Shown piece by piece: positions 5,608 to 5,744 of a stretch of 5,744 nt of DNA. Below the pieces are notes generated by a model. It was not told where the DNA came from and did not search any database. It was given only the letters and a program-made list of their open reading frames with translations. The DNA comes from an uncultured Mesorhizobium sp. GTDB lineage: Bacteria; Pseudomonadota; Alphaproteobacteria; Rhizobiales; Rhizobiaceae. Where the stretch lies: positions 1 to 5,744 of the forward strand of contig CATMOC010000270.1 in assembly GCA_950071955.1 (NCBI GenBank), written 5' to 3'. A program made the position numbers and the translations under genes. Numbering within the stretch: position 1 is the first letter of the stretch; the number at the start of each line of letters is the position of its first letter.

Positions 5608-5744
5608 ATGGCACAGAGCCAGGATTACATCGTCAAGGACATCGCGCTTGCGGACTGGGGCCGCAAGGAGATCGACATCGCCGAAACCGAGATGCCGGGC
5701 CTCATGGCCTGCCGCGAAGAGTTTGGCGAGACCAAACCGCTGAA
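5608..5744 (+). CDS. ahcY: Adenosylhomocysteinase (S-adenosylhomocysteine hydrolase), 5' part only
   Basis: AhcY splits S-adenosylhomocysteine into adenosine and homocysteine using NAD+, clearing the inhibitory product of methyltransferases in the cytosol. Only 45 codons are in the window, of about 465 expected. The N-terminus [31 protein letters not shown] contains the family's conserved VKDIxLAxxGRKEIxIAExEMPGLM pattern, followed by [12 protein letters not shown]. The ATG at 5608 is supported by GGAG seven bases upstream. The gene is 137 bp after ptsH and probably has its own promoter, since an operator-like dyad and a hairpin lie in that gap. AhcY beside this PTS cluster is a known arrangement in Hyphomicrobiales. 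The catalytic and NAD-binding motifs lie beyond the window. Confidence 0.93.
   Translation, partial: MAQSQDYIVKDIALADWGRKEIDIAETEMPGLMACREEFGETKPL

Noticed and set aside
5516..5743. Open frame overlapping the ahcY start in another frame
   Set aside because: The ahcY frame has clear similarity and a ribosome-binding site; this frame is Arg/Ser-rich shadow sequence.

Overview
The window looks like chromosome of an alphaproteobacterium of the order Hyphomicrobiales (Rhizobiales: the Rhizobium/Sinorhizobium, Mesorhizobium and Brucella neighbourhood). It is GC-rich and tightly packed. The gene order pckA (divergent) / chvI - chvG - hprK - EIIA-Man - HPr - ahcY is a known conserved arrangement in that group, and the ChvI protein closely resembles rhizobial ChvI. 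The genus cannot be fixed from this sequence alone.

Layout. Positions 1-1249 on the minus strand hold the first 416 codons of ATP-type phosphoenolpyruvate carboxykinase (pckA), cut by the window edge. A 383-bp divergent intergenic region follows; it contains a strikingly AT-rich island with a perfect 10-bp inverted repeat around TCGAT, a likely operator, and a GC-rich structured leader in front of chvI. On the plus strand come chvI (OmpR-type response regulator), chvG (membrane histidine kinase, homologue of ExoS/BvrS), a short HPr kinase/phosphorylase gene hprK starting at TTG 3 nt after chvG, a mannose-family EIIA gene (manX-like), and an HPr gene (ptsH) overlapping it by 4 nt. After a 137-bp intergenic region with an operator-like palindrome and a stable hairpin, the window ends in the first 45 codons of S-adenosylhomocysteine hydrolase (ahcY).

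How the genes fit together. ChvG/ChvI is the acid/envelope-stress and host-association two-component system of rhizobia, Agrobacterium and Brucella. HPr, EIIA-Man and HPrK are the downstream parts of the incomplete, regulatory (non-transporting) PTS of these bacteria, in which HPrK phosphorylates HPr on a serine. HPr here keeps both the phosphorylatable His (His26) and the regulatory Ser (Ser57). PckA is the gluconeogenic entry point from C4-dicarboxylates. The locus therefore groups envelope sensing, phosphotransfer signalling and central-carbon control.

I found no mobile element, CRISPR, tRNA or rRNA, and no evidence of a wholly new system. The items most worth a second look are non-coding: the pckA/chvI palindrome pair, the dyad and hairpin before ahcY, and the inverted repeat and spacer between hprK and the EIIA gene.
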